Assembly: GCA_029783825.1 (NCBI GenBank)
Contig: JAREIK010000771.1
Span: 1-64,000, forward strand
Length of the DNA stretch: 64,000 nucleotides
Direction: 5' to 3'
Source: Sapria himalayana
Lineage: Eukaryota > Streptophyta > Magnoliopsida > Malpighiales > Rafflesiaceae
The translations under genes were made by a program, and so were the position numbers. The notes beneath the pieces were generated by a model. That model was not told the origin of the DNA, searched no databases, and saw only the letters and a program-made list of their open reading frames with translations. This document shows, piece after piece, positions 41,401 through 54,300 of this stretch. How positions within the stretch are numbered: the stretch's first letter is position 1; each line of letters begins with the position of its first letter.

Positions 41401-44280
41401 TCAAAGGTTATAACCTTTGAAAATCACGAAAATTCAAAAAAATAAATTTTTTGTTATTTCATTGATTAAATAAAACCTATTAACACATAAATGTGCAAAC
41501 ATATAAATCAATAAACTCCTTAACCCCAAAACCACAAAAAAATGAAATCATTAAATATGTATATCTTAAATAATAAATCATATATCTCTTTTTTAGTATT
41601 TATTATAATTTTAAATATTTATTTTAATTATTTATCAATTTATTTTTATATAAATATTAATTACAAAATAAATTATTACTGAAACAAATATAATTTAAAT
41701 AATTTATTTTTCATAAAAAAAATATATATGCTTATAAAATGAGGCAAAATTTTTAAAATAAAAAATTATTATAAAGTAATATATCTTATTTTGATTTTGA
41801 ATCATTTTAGATTCTTCAATTATATTTTAATTTATATCATTCTTATTAATACTAGTTTATTAATTTATTTATTGATCATTATTATAATATCTTTTCATAA
41901 AATAGTTATATTTAGTTTACATTATATATAATTATTAAGATTATTATAACTAAATATTATATTCACATTTAAAAAAATTTAAAATTATTATATTTTCAAA
42001 GGTTACAATTTTCAAAATTTAAAAAAATTCAAAAAATTAAATTTTTTGTTTTTTAATTCTTTAGATAATAACTATAAATCACTAAAGGTCTAAACACTTA
42101 AATCACTAAACTCTTAAACCCAAGAACACCTAAATACTTAAACCATTAAACCGGTATATCCTTAATAATAAATAATAAATCTCAATTTTATATGTATTCA
42201 TTATAATTTTAAATAATTATTTTAATTATTTATTAGTTTATTATTATAAAATTATAAATTACAAAATAAATTATGAGTAATACAAATTAATTTAAATAAT
42301 TTATTTATAATAACAAAAATATAAAGTTATAAAAAAGAAAACATTAAAAAAATTATTATTATGTAATATATTTTACTTTGATTTTGATTAAATTTAGATT
42401 TTGCAAATATATTTTAATTAATATCTATCTTATTAATAATAGTTTATTAAATTTTTTTTGATCATTATTTTAATATCTAGCAATGTAATTATTTATATTG
42501 AATTTAAATGACTTATAATTATTATGATTATTATAATTAAATATATATTTACATTTGAAAAAATTTAAAAATTATTATATTTTCTAAGGTTATAACCTTC
42601 AAAAATTAAAAAAATAATAAAAATAAATTTTTTTATATCATTGTTTAAATAAAACTTATAAACCACTAAATGCCTAAACACTTTAAACTCTAAACTCCTA
42701 AGCACAAAAGCCCCTAAATACTTAAACCTATAAACTCGTAAACCTTAAATATAATTTAAATAATTTATTAAAATATTAATTACAAAATAAATTATGAGTG
42801 ATACAAATATAATTTAAATAATTTATGTTTCATCAAAAAAATATATAAGCTTATAAAAAGAAGCAAAAACTAAATAACAAAAATTATTATTTAGTAATAT
42901 ATTTTACTTGGATTTTGAATAATTTTATGTTTTGCAATTATATTTTAATTTATATCCAACATAATAATAATAACATTTTAATTTATTTTTTGATATTTAA
43001 TATCATATCTATCAATAAAAGTGTTTATATTTACTATATATTATATATAATTATAATAATTATTATTACTAAATATTGTATTTACATTTTTAAAAAATTT
43101 TAAAATTATTATATTGTCAAAGGTAATATCCCTTGAAAATGTGAAAAAATATCAAAAATAATTTTTTTGTTATTTCATTGTTTAAACAAAACCAATAAAC
43201 AACTAAATGCCTAAAAACATAAATTGATAAAGTGCTATACTATAAAATCTCTAAATACTTAAAATATTAAACTTGCATACAATAATAATAATTCATAAAT
43301 CTCATTTTAATTTTTATTCAGTATAGTTTTATATTTTTATTTTAATTATTTATCAGTTTATTTTTATTGAAATATTAACTACAAAATAAATTATTAGTGA
43401 GACATATATAATTTAAATTAAACTGGTATACTCTAAATAATAAAGAATAAATATCATTTTTTTTAATTATAAATTTAAATATTCATTTTAATTATTTATT
43501 TGTTTATTTTTATATAAATATTAATTAAAAAATAAATTACGAGTTAGAGAAATATAATTTATATAAATTATTTTTAATCAAAAAAATATAGATAAACTTA
43601 TTAAAAGAAAAAAAATTAAAAACAAAAAATTATTATATAGTAATATAATTTGCTTTGCTTCTGAATCATTATAGGTTTTGTAATTATATTTTAATTGATA
43701 TCTATCTTATTAATAATAGATTATTAATTTATTTTTTGATCATTATTAGAATATTTATCAATAATATTATTTATATTGAATTTAGATGATCTATTAATAT
43801 AATGATTATTATTACTAAATATTGAATTCACATTTGAAAAAAATTTAAAAATTATTATATTTTCAAAAGTTATTATATTTGAAAATATAAAAAAATAAAA
43901 AAAAATATTTTGTTATTTTAATTATTAAATTAAACCTATAAACCACTAAATGCATACACAGTTAAATCAGTAAACTCCTAAAGCCCGTAATGCCTAAATA
44001 CATAAACCATTAAACCACTATATACTACTTAATAATTAAGAAATCTAATTTTTATTTTAATTTATTATAATTTTAAATATTCATTTCAATTATTTATTAG
44101 TTTATTTTTATATAAATTTTTATTTCAAAAACAATTTGAGTGCGACAAATATTTTTTAAATAATTTATTTTTAATAAAAAATATAAACGGTTATAAAACA
44201 ATTAAAAATTTAAAAATTAAAAATTATTATCTAATAATATATTTTAGTTTAATTTTGAATCAAAATCAAAATAAAAGATA
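38451..44280 (-). repeat. Satellite array, reverse block 1b
   Basis: Boxes near 39025 (K), 39620 (M), 40220 (L), 40816 (C), 41410 (B), 42001 (damaged), 42590 (E), 43125 (F) and 43873 (K). Read on the reverse strand the order includes E, then B-C-L-M-K, the reverse of what is seen on the plus strand at 820-2905. Spacing is close to 590-600 bp over 39025-42590. Confidence 0.9.
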
Positions 44281-44301
44281 TTTTAGTTTAATTTTAAAAT
44301 A

Positions 44302-44327
44302 TATATTTTAGTTTAAACTAAAATATA
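44302..44327. repeat. Perfect 26-bp palindrome at the second orientation switch
   Basis: Thirteen perfect pairs around GTTT|AAAC, with half-site TATATTTTAGTTT. To its left the satellite is reverse (TTTGAATCAAAATCAAAATA), to its right forward (AATATAATTGCAAAGACT). The palindrome is not part of the ordinary monomer and sits exactly where orientation flips, so it is probably a product of the event that made the junction. Confidence 0.85.
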
Positions 44328-45924
44328 AATTAAAATATAATTGCAAAGACTAAAATGATTCAAAATCAAAATAAAATATATTACATAATAAACTTTTGTT
44401 TTTAAAATTTTGCCTCTTTTTATAAGCATATATATATTTTTTGATAAAAATTAAATTATTTAAAATAGATCAATCTCACTAATAATTTATTTTGTAATTA
44501 ATATTTCTATAAAAATAAACTGAAAAATAATTAAAATAAAAATTTAAAATTACACTTAATAAAAATTAAAATTAGATTTATGATTTATTATTAATGTATA
44601 CCAATTTAATAGTTTAAGTATTTAGAAGTTTTGTCGTTTATGAGTTTAGAGATTTATGTTTTTAGGTATTTAGTGGTTTATAGGTTTTATTTAAACAATA
44701 AAATAACAAAAAAAAATTATAATTTTTGGTCATTTTTATATGTTATAACCTTGGAAAATATAATAATATTTAAATTTTTTGAAATGCGAATACAATATTT
44801 TTTATAATAATTTTAATAATTATATATCATATAAATTCAATATAAATAATTTTATTGATAGATATTATAATAATGATCAAAAATTAAATAAATAAACTAT
44901 TAATAATAAGATATATATTAATTAAAAAATATTTACAAAACCCAAATTGATTCAAAAATAAAGTAAAAAATATTATTGGGTAATAATTTTTAATTTGTAA
45001 ATTTTTAATTCTTTTATAAGCGTATATATATATATATATATATATTAAAATAAATTATTTAAATTATATTTGTTGCACTCATAATTTATATTGTAATAAA
45101 AATTTATATAAAAATAAACTAATAAATAATTAAAATGAATATTTAAAATTATAATAAATTGAAATAAAAATTAGATTTCTTATTTATTAAGTAGTATATA
45201 GCGGTTTAATGGTTTATGTATTTAGGTATTACGGGCATTAGAAGTTTACTGATTTAACTATGTATGCATTTAGTGGTTTATAGGTTTTATTTAAAAATTA
45301 AAATAACAAAATATTTATTTATATTATTTTTTTATATTTTCAAAGGTTATAACCTTTCGAAATATAATAATTTTTAAATTTTTTTCAAATGTGAATTCAA
45401 TATTTAGTTATAATAATCATTATATTTATATATCATATAAATTAAATATAAACGATTTTATTGATAAATATTCTAATAATGATCAAAAAATTAATTAATA
45501 ATCTATTATTAATAATATAGATATCATTGATAATATAATTACAAAACCTAAAATGATTCAGAAGCAAAGAAAAATATATTACGATATAATAATTTTTTGT
45601 TTTGAAATTTTTTTTTCTTTTAAAAAGTTTATCTATATTATTTTGATTAAAAAAAATTTTATAAATTATATTTGTCTAACTCATAATTTTTTTTGTAATT
45701 AATATTTATATAAATATAAAAAAATAAATAATAAAATTTGAATATTTAAAATTAAAATGAAAAAAAAATGAGATTTATTCTTTATTATATAGGATATACC
45801 AGTTTAATTTAAATTAGATCTGTCTCACTAATAATTTATTTTGTAAATAATATTTCTATAGATATAAATTGATAAATAATTAAAATAAAAATTAAAATTA
45901 TATTGAATAATTAAAATAATTTAT
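44328..45924 (+). repeat. Satellite array, forward block 5a
   Basis: Two main monomers with boxes near 44745 (J) and 45352 (K, right arm TTTCG), then a partial monomer that leads into element copy 5. The J-K order before the element echoes the K order before copy 1. A TA microsatellite lies at 45023-45045. Confidence 0.9.
45023..45045. repeat. (TA)n microsatellite
   Basis: Twenty-three bases of alternating T and A in the J-type monomer tail, where sister copies read GCGTATATTTTTTTTGATTA. Local slippage. Confidence 0.88.
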
Positions 45925-48371
45925 TTTGTTCCTCTCTCAATTCTAGAATGATTGCTAAAGCTATAAACAAAATAATAGGAGCTTTTACTTTATCTCTATT
46001 CTGTCTCATCATATTTGATTTTGAATCATTGGGCTATCAAAGGTAATTTGACTCTTATACGCTAACAGACCAAACCAAAGTTGTTCCCCTTTGTGTTGAA
46101 ATAGCTAGTTGTTGAGGATGCTATTTATATTGATTATTTTATTTTCTTCTAAAATATCTCTCATGCACACACTCAAAGCAATTTTTTTAAACATAGTTCA
46201 CCTCTAAAAAAATAACCACCTTGTAGCCTATTAGAACAAACTAGCCCCAGGGTGGTTTGAGCAGGGCAAGAAGTATGGGTTCTCTTTCAATCAAGAATCA
46301 AAAAAATTATTTTATAGGCATGTCTAAGCCCTTTTTTCATATCCTCATGGATTTGGAAAGTATCATTTCTTTCTTTTTATATTAAATGAGTTATGCATAC
46401 AAGTTCACAATACCCAAAAAGGTGTAAATGTATAATAGGTTTTAATCATTGCTCAAAATATTAGTCTTGCATATTGACACTTGAGGTCACAAATGAAAGG
46501 AAAAAGTCATAGTGATATTTCCAATCCCAAGAATTTTATATATAGAATGTTATAATGAGTACTACTCGAGCTTTAATTTCTTCTAGGGTCATGACTTTTT
46601 GTCTAAAGAAATGTCCAAAGTTACTATCATTCCTAGTGCAATGACTTTGCAATATAAAGATAAAATACACAAACTATGGTTATATCCAATACATTGACCT
46701 AGTATTATAGTGATTAAATATGTATTCATGATCATTTTAGTGCCATAATAATATGTTCAATAGAGAGACACAAGTTATGGCATATTCTCGAATTGATTTT
46801 GTGTTATATAGACAAAATATACAATCATGACCTTTGCTAATGCTACTATAATCTAAAGAAAGAAAGAGACTGAATTCATAACTCACCCTTTGAGTGATGA
46901 CTTTGTGTTGCATATACAAAAAGATAAATCTGTGACATTCCTAAAAGTTGTGAATTTCAATTTAAATTTTACACTTAGTCATTTGATTATAAAAGTTCAA
47001 AACATGAGATTTAGGATTTAGGGTTTATGGATTAGGGTTATAGTTTATGGTTTAAGGTTTAGGATTTAAAGTTTAGGATTTATTGTTTTTTTTTGTTTTT
47101 TTTTTTCGAAAATACACACTTTATTTATCATTTAGGCAGACAACGTACAATATACTAAAAAGCTGACTAATTTAGGCCAGCCCACCAAATCCTATGCACC
47201 TTAATGATTCTATGCATAAAATACATAAAAAAATGCCATAAATTCCAAGCGTAGGAATACAACTAAAATCACCTGGCATTCCCAGACTTCAGAGTTGGCA
47301 TTGAGTCATTATGCGCACTGCGTCGTTTCCATTCGGAATTGTCCAAGCCTTTTGGAGGAACCTGAATGATGAACCATATTAAAACTATGCAAATATAAGA
47401 ATGTGCATGTGTGTGACATGCAGCTTCAAGCACTTGCCTATGTCATTGTTATGCAATGGAATACATATAAAACTGAATACCCATAAATCCACAAGTCCAA
47501 AATTACGGCACTTTGTCAATTCATTCTCACCTCTGAATTCCACATTCTTTTGCTCTAATGATCCTCAATAGTGTATTTCTTAAGTTAGAATACTTCCTCC
47601 TCACGTTCCATGAACTGGCTGTATGTTGCACCGACAAAATATCAAAAAATATACATGCATCGGTGTGCATGTGTGATGAGGTCCATCTCATAGTCTAATT
47701 ATCTACGCGTACAACCAAGCTAGTATACAAGTAAAATTACAAAATGCTATAAAGATGGGTCATCTGCTTTCGGGAGTGTAGCATCGCCTAATGTGTATTT
47801 ACAAAATGCATTAGTGGTTACCACTTAGAGTTACTCATGGGTCCAGTTGCCCTCATTGAATGCTACATAGAGAACAGACAAAATTGTTTATGTGAGTATG
47901 TCATGATCCATCTCTACAAGTATATGGTGCATACAAAGTCCAAAATACAAATAAGACTACAAACATAAACTACAAGTTTGAATTTTTCGTTCCCGAGTGG
48001 CTAGTCTAGACTCCATTGCAAACTGGCCCTGCTTGGTGATGCTTCGGATTTTTACGGCTCTCTATTTAATCATGGATGACCCGATACTCCTATTGGATGA
48101 TGGTTGGGTGGCCCTCTATGCTGCCTGATAGGGCTAGTGGGACCCACTCCTAGCTACTACTCGGTTTACTCCCGACTACTTTGCTCGGTCTCGTTACTTG
48201 TCTGAATGTTATCATCCACGCTTGCTACTAGGGCCCTCTACAAGCTGGTGGCCCATACATCTGGCTGCTTCTAGGACTTACTGGCCCCTCTAAATGCTAC
48301 ACCAAAATGGACAAGAATATGTGCACGTGTGTATTGTGGTTCTTGGCTATGTGTGTGTGGTGCAGCACTAT
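45925..48371 (+). repeat. 2.45-kb element, full copy 5
   Basis: Full-length counterpart of copy 1 in the same orientation and the same satellite register; the left flank TTGAATAATTAAAATAATTT and the right flank GGGTTTAGTAGTTTA both match. Its left two thirds are nearly identical to the inverted copy 4. Telomere-like heptads lie at 47009-47085. Reverse translations in the right third carry stops that copy 1 lacks, which argues against a conserved protein. Confidence 0.86.
47009..47085 (+). repeat. Degenerate telomere-like heptads in copy 5
   Basis: Run of TTTAGGA, TTTAGGG, TTTATGG, TTAGGG, TTTATGG, TTTAAGG, TTTAGGA, TTTAAAG and TTTAGGA units, matching 9272-9349. Confidence 0.75.
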
Positions 48372-51300
48372 TAGGGTTTAGTAGTTTACTAATTTAAGTA
48401 TTTAGGTATTTTGTGGTTTATAGGTTTTATTTAAATAATTAAATAACAAAAAAAATTTATGATTTTTTCTCATTTTCAAGATTATAACCATTCAAAATAT
48501 TATAATTTTTAATTTTTTTTCAAATGTTAATACAAAATTTAATTATAATAATCATAAAAATTAAATATCATGTAAATTCAATATAAATAAATTTATTGAT
48601 CGATATTATTATACTGATCATAAAATAGATTAATAAATTATTATTAATAAGATAATATAATTTAAAATATATTTGTAAAACATAAAATGATTCAAAATCA
48701 AAGTAAAATATATTACTAAATAATAATTTTTTATTTTTATATTTTTGATTCTTTTTATAAGCTTATAAATTTTTTTGATGAAGATAAATTATTTAAATTA
48801 TATTTGACTCATTCATAATTTTTATTTGCAATTAAAATTTCTATAAAAATAAACTAATAAATAATTAAAATGAATATTGAAATTATAATGAATACAAATA
48901 AAAATGATATTTATGATTAATTATTTAGGCTATACCGGTTTAATTGTTTAAGTATTTAGGAGTTTAGGAGTTTAGTGATTAAGTGTTTAGGCATTTAGTA
49001 GTTTATATGTTTTATTTAAATAATGAAATAACAAAAAAATTATTTTTTAATTTTTATCAATTTTGAAGGTTATAACCTTTATAAATATAATAATTTTTAA
49101 ATATTTTTCAAATGTGAATACAATATTTAGTTATAATAAACTTAATAATTATATATCATGTAAATTAAAACTAAACAATTTTCTTGATAGATATTAATAA
49201 ACTAAAGATAGATATAAATATAATAATTATCAAAAAATAAATTAATAAAGTATTATAAATTGATAGATATTTATATATTATTTATAAATACATAAATCTT
49301 TAAAGATTGTTTAAATGTTTAAATATTTAAGGGTTTTGTGGTTTTGGGGTTTAGGAGTTTAATGATTTAAACGGTTAGGCATTTAGTAGTTTATAGGTTT
49401 TTTATAAATAATAAAAAACAAAAAAATTATTTTTGTGATTTTCTCTAATTTTCAAAGATGATAACCTTTAAAAATATAATAATTTTTAAATTATTTTCAA
49501 ATGTAAATATAATATTTAGTTATAATAATCGTTATAATTATATATCAATAAATTCAATATAAATAATTTTATTGATAAATATTCTAATAATGATCAAAAA
49601 ATAAATTAATAATCTATTATTAATAAGATAGATATCAATTAAATTATAATTACAAAACCTAAAATGATTCAGAAGCAAAGAAAATATATTACTATATAAT
49701 AATTTTTTGTTTTGAAAATTTTTTCTTTTAAAAAGATTATCTATAAATTTTTGATGAATAATAATTTATATAAATTATTTTTGTCTAGCTCAATTTATAT
49801 TGTAATTAATATTCATATATAAATAAATAATTAAAATGAATATTTACAATTATACTGAAAAAAAATGAGATTTATTATTTATTATTTAGGGATACTATTT
49901 TAATTTAAATTAGATCTGCCTCACTAATAATTTATTTTTTAATTAATATTTTAATAAAAATAAACTGATAAATAATTAAAATAAACATTTAAAATTATAC
50001 TCAATAAAAATTAAAATCAGATTTATGAATTATTATTAATGTTTACCAGTTTAATAGTTTAAGTATTTAGAGGTTTTGTCATTTAAAAGTTTAGCTATTT
50101 ATGTTTTTAGGTATTTAGTGGTTTATAGGTTTTATTTAAATAATGAAATAACAAAAAAAATATTTTTGATATTTTTTAACATTTTTAAAGGTTATAACCT
50201 TTGAAAATATAATAATTTTATATTTTTTTAAAAATGTGAATACAATATTTAGTAATAATAATCATTATAATTATAATTAATATAAACTAAATATAAACAA
50301 TTTTTTTGATAGATATGATATCAATTATAAAAAAATAAATTAATATGCTATTATTAATATGATAGATATAAATTAAAATATAATTAAAAAACCTAAAATG
50401 ATTCAAAAACAATGTAAAATTTATTACTAAATAATAATTTTTGTTTTTTAGTTTTTGCTTCTTTTTATAAGCTTATATATTTTTATGATGAAAAATATAT
50501 TATTTAAATTATATTTGTATCACTCATAAATTATATTTTTATGATGAAAATAATTATATAAATTATTTAAATTAATATTTTAATATATTATTTAAATTAT
50601 ATTTAAGGTTTACGAGTTTAAAGGTTTAAGTATTTAGGGGATTCGGGGTTTAGGAGTTTAGAGATTTATGTGTTTAGGCATTTAATGGTTTATAAGTTTT
50701 ATTTAAACAATGATATAACAAAAAAATTATTTATGTTATTTTTTATCAATTTTGAAGGTTATAACCTTAGAAAATATAATAATTTTTAAATATTTTTTAT
50801 ATGTGAATACAATATTTAGTTATTATAATCTTAATAATTATATATCATGTAAATTCAATATAAACAATTATATTTATAGATATTATATTAATGTTGAAAA
50901 AATAAATCAATAAACTATTATTAATAAGATAAATATTATTTTAAATATATTTGCAAAACGTAAATTTATTCAAAATCAAAGTAAAATATATAATAAAATA
51001 ATACTTTCTTTGATGTTTTGCTTCTTTTTATAAGTTTATATTTTTTGTTATTAAAAATAAAATATTTAAATTATATTTATCTTTCTCTTAATTTATTTTA
51101 ATTTATAATTCTATAAAAATAAACTAATAAATAATTAAAATGAATATTTAAAATTATAATGAATACAATTAAAATAGAGATTTATAATTTTTATTCAAGA
51201 TATACTAGTTTAATGGTTTAAGTATTTAGGTGTTTTGGGGTTTAGTGATTTAAGTGTTTTGGCCTTTTGTGATTTATAGTTTTTATTTAAAGAATGAAAA

Positions 51301-54300
51301 AATAAAAATTAAATTTTTTGATTTTTTTTTTATTTTTTAAGGTTATAACATTTGAAATTATAAAAATTTTTAATTTTTTTTAAATGTGAATATAATATTC
51401 AGTAATAATAATCTTAAAAATTATTTAAAATTTAAACTCAATATAAATAATTTTATTAATGGATATTATAATAATGATCAATAAAAAATTAATAAATAAT
51501 TATTAATAAGAATGATATAAATTAAAATATAATTGCAAAATCTAAAAAGATTTAAAATAAAAATAAAATATATTACTAAATAATAAATTTTTGTTTTTAA
51601 AATGTTGCCGCTTTTTATAATGATATATTTTTTTTTTGATGAAAAATAAATTATTTAATTTAGATCTGTCTCACTAATAATTTATTTTTTAATTAATATT
51701 TCTATAAAAATAAACTGATAAATAATTAAAATATTAATTTAAAATTATACTTAATAAAAATTAAATTGAGATTTATGATTTTTTATTAATGTACACCTGT
51801 TTAATAGTTTATGTATTTAAAGTTTTTTTCGTTTAGGAGTTTAAAAATTTATGTTTTAGGCATTTAGTGGTTTATAGCTTTTATTTAAACAATAAAATAA
51901 CAAAAAAAAATTGTAATTTTTTTTCATTTTCATAGATTATAACCTTTGAAAATACAATAATATTTAAAATTTTATGAAATGTGAATACAATATTTAGTTA
52001 TAATAAGATTAATAATTATATATCATATAAATTCAATATAAACAATTTTATTGATAGATAATATAATAATGATCAAATTTAAATTAATAAAATATTAATA
52101 AAAGATTGATATTAATTAAAAAATATTTACAAAACCCAAATTGATTCAAAATTAAAGTAAAATATATTACATGATAATAATTTTTAATTTTTATATTTTT
52201 ACTTCTTTTATAAGCATATATTTTTTTTGATTAAAATAAATTAATTAAAATATATATGTCGCCCTCATAATTTAATTTGTAATAAATATTTATATATATA
52301 TAAACTAATAAATAATTAAAATTAATATTTAAAATTATAATAAATAGAAATAAAAATTAAATTTATTAATTATTAAGTAGTATATAGCGGTTTAATGTTT
52401 ATGTATTTAGGCATTATGAGGTTTAAAAGTTTACTGATTTAACTGTGTATGCATTTAGTGGTTTATAGTTATTTTTATATATCATATAAATTAAATATAC
52501 ATATTTTTATTGATACATATTCTAATAATGATCAAAAAATAAATTAATAATCTATTATTAATAAGTTAGATATCTATTAAAATATAATTACAAAACCTAA
52601 ATTAATTCATAAACAAAGAAAAATATATTACTATATAATAATTTTTTTTTAATTTTTTTCTTCTTTTAATAAGTTTATCTATATTTTTTTGCGGAAAAAT
52701 AATTTATATAAATTATATTTCTCTAGCTTATAATTTATTTTATATTTAATATTTATATAAAAATAAAGAAATAAATAATTAAAATGAATATTTAGAATTA
52801 TAATGAAAACAATAAAAATGAGATTTATTATTTATTATTTATTATTTAGGATATACCTATTTTAAAAATTTATCTATTTAGGGTTTTCGAGATTGAGAAG
52901 TTATTGATTTAACTATTTAGGCATTTAATGGTTTATAGCTTTTATTTAAAGAATGAAATAACAAAAAATTTATTTTCGATATTTTTTCTATTTTCAAATG
53001 TCATAACATTTGAAAATATAATAATTTTAAATTTTTTAAAAATGTGAATACAATATTTAGTGATAATAATAATTATCACTATATATAATATAAACTAAAT
53101 ATAAACAATTTTATTGATAATATTATATCAATTATCAAAAAATAAATTAATAAACTATTATTAATATGATAGATATAAATTAAAATATAATTAAAAAACC
53201 TAAATTGATTCAAAATCAAAGTAAAATTTATTACTAAATAATAATTTTTTTTAGTTTTTGCATCATTTTACAAGCTTATATGTTTTTTTGATGAAAAAGA
53301 AATTATTTAAATTATATTTGTATCACTGATAATTTATTTTGTAATTAATATTTCTATAAATTATTTAAATTATATTTAAGGTTTATGAGTTTAAGGTTTA
53401 GGTATTTAGGGGCTATGGGGTTTAGGAGTTTAGAGATTTATGTATCTAGGCATTTAATGGTTTATAAGTTTTATTTAAACAATGATATAACAAAAAATTT
53501 ATTTTTGTTATATTTTCTCATTTTTTAAGGTTATAACCTTTGAAAAATAACAATTTTTAAAATTGTTATATATCTGAATACTATATTTAGTTATGATAAT
53601 ATTAATAATTATATATTATGTTAATTCAATATAAACAATTATATTGAATTATTAATGATCAAAAATATATTTGCAAATAAAATATATCATGTTAATTCAA
53701 AAAATATTGATAGTTATTATATTAATGATTATAAAATAAATTAATAAACTATTATTAATAAGATAAATATTTTTTAAAATATATTTACAAAACTTAAATT
53801 TATTTAATATCAAAGTAAAATATAATACTAAATAATATTTTTTTTGATGTTTTGCTTCTTTTTATAAGTTTATATTTTTTGTAATTAAAATTAAATTATT
53901 TAAATTATATGTCTTCCACATAATTTATTTTTAATTTATAATTATATAAAAATAAACTAATAAATAATTAAAATGAATATTTAAAATTATAATGAATACC
54001 AATAAAATTGAGATATATTATTTATTATTCTGGATATACTAGTTTAATGGTTTAAGTATTTAGGTGTTTTGGGGTTTAGTGATTTTAGTGTTTACGACTT
54101 TAGTGATTTGTAGTTTTTTTTTTAAGAATTAAAAAAAATTTAATTTTTTGATTTTTTTTTTAATTTTTGAAGGTTGAACAATTGAAAATATAATAATTTT
54201 TAATTTTATTTTAAATGTTAATATAATATTTCGGTATAATATTCTAAATAATTATATATAATGTAAACTCAATATAAATAATTTTATTAATAGATATTAT

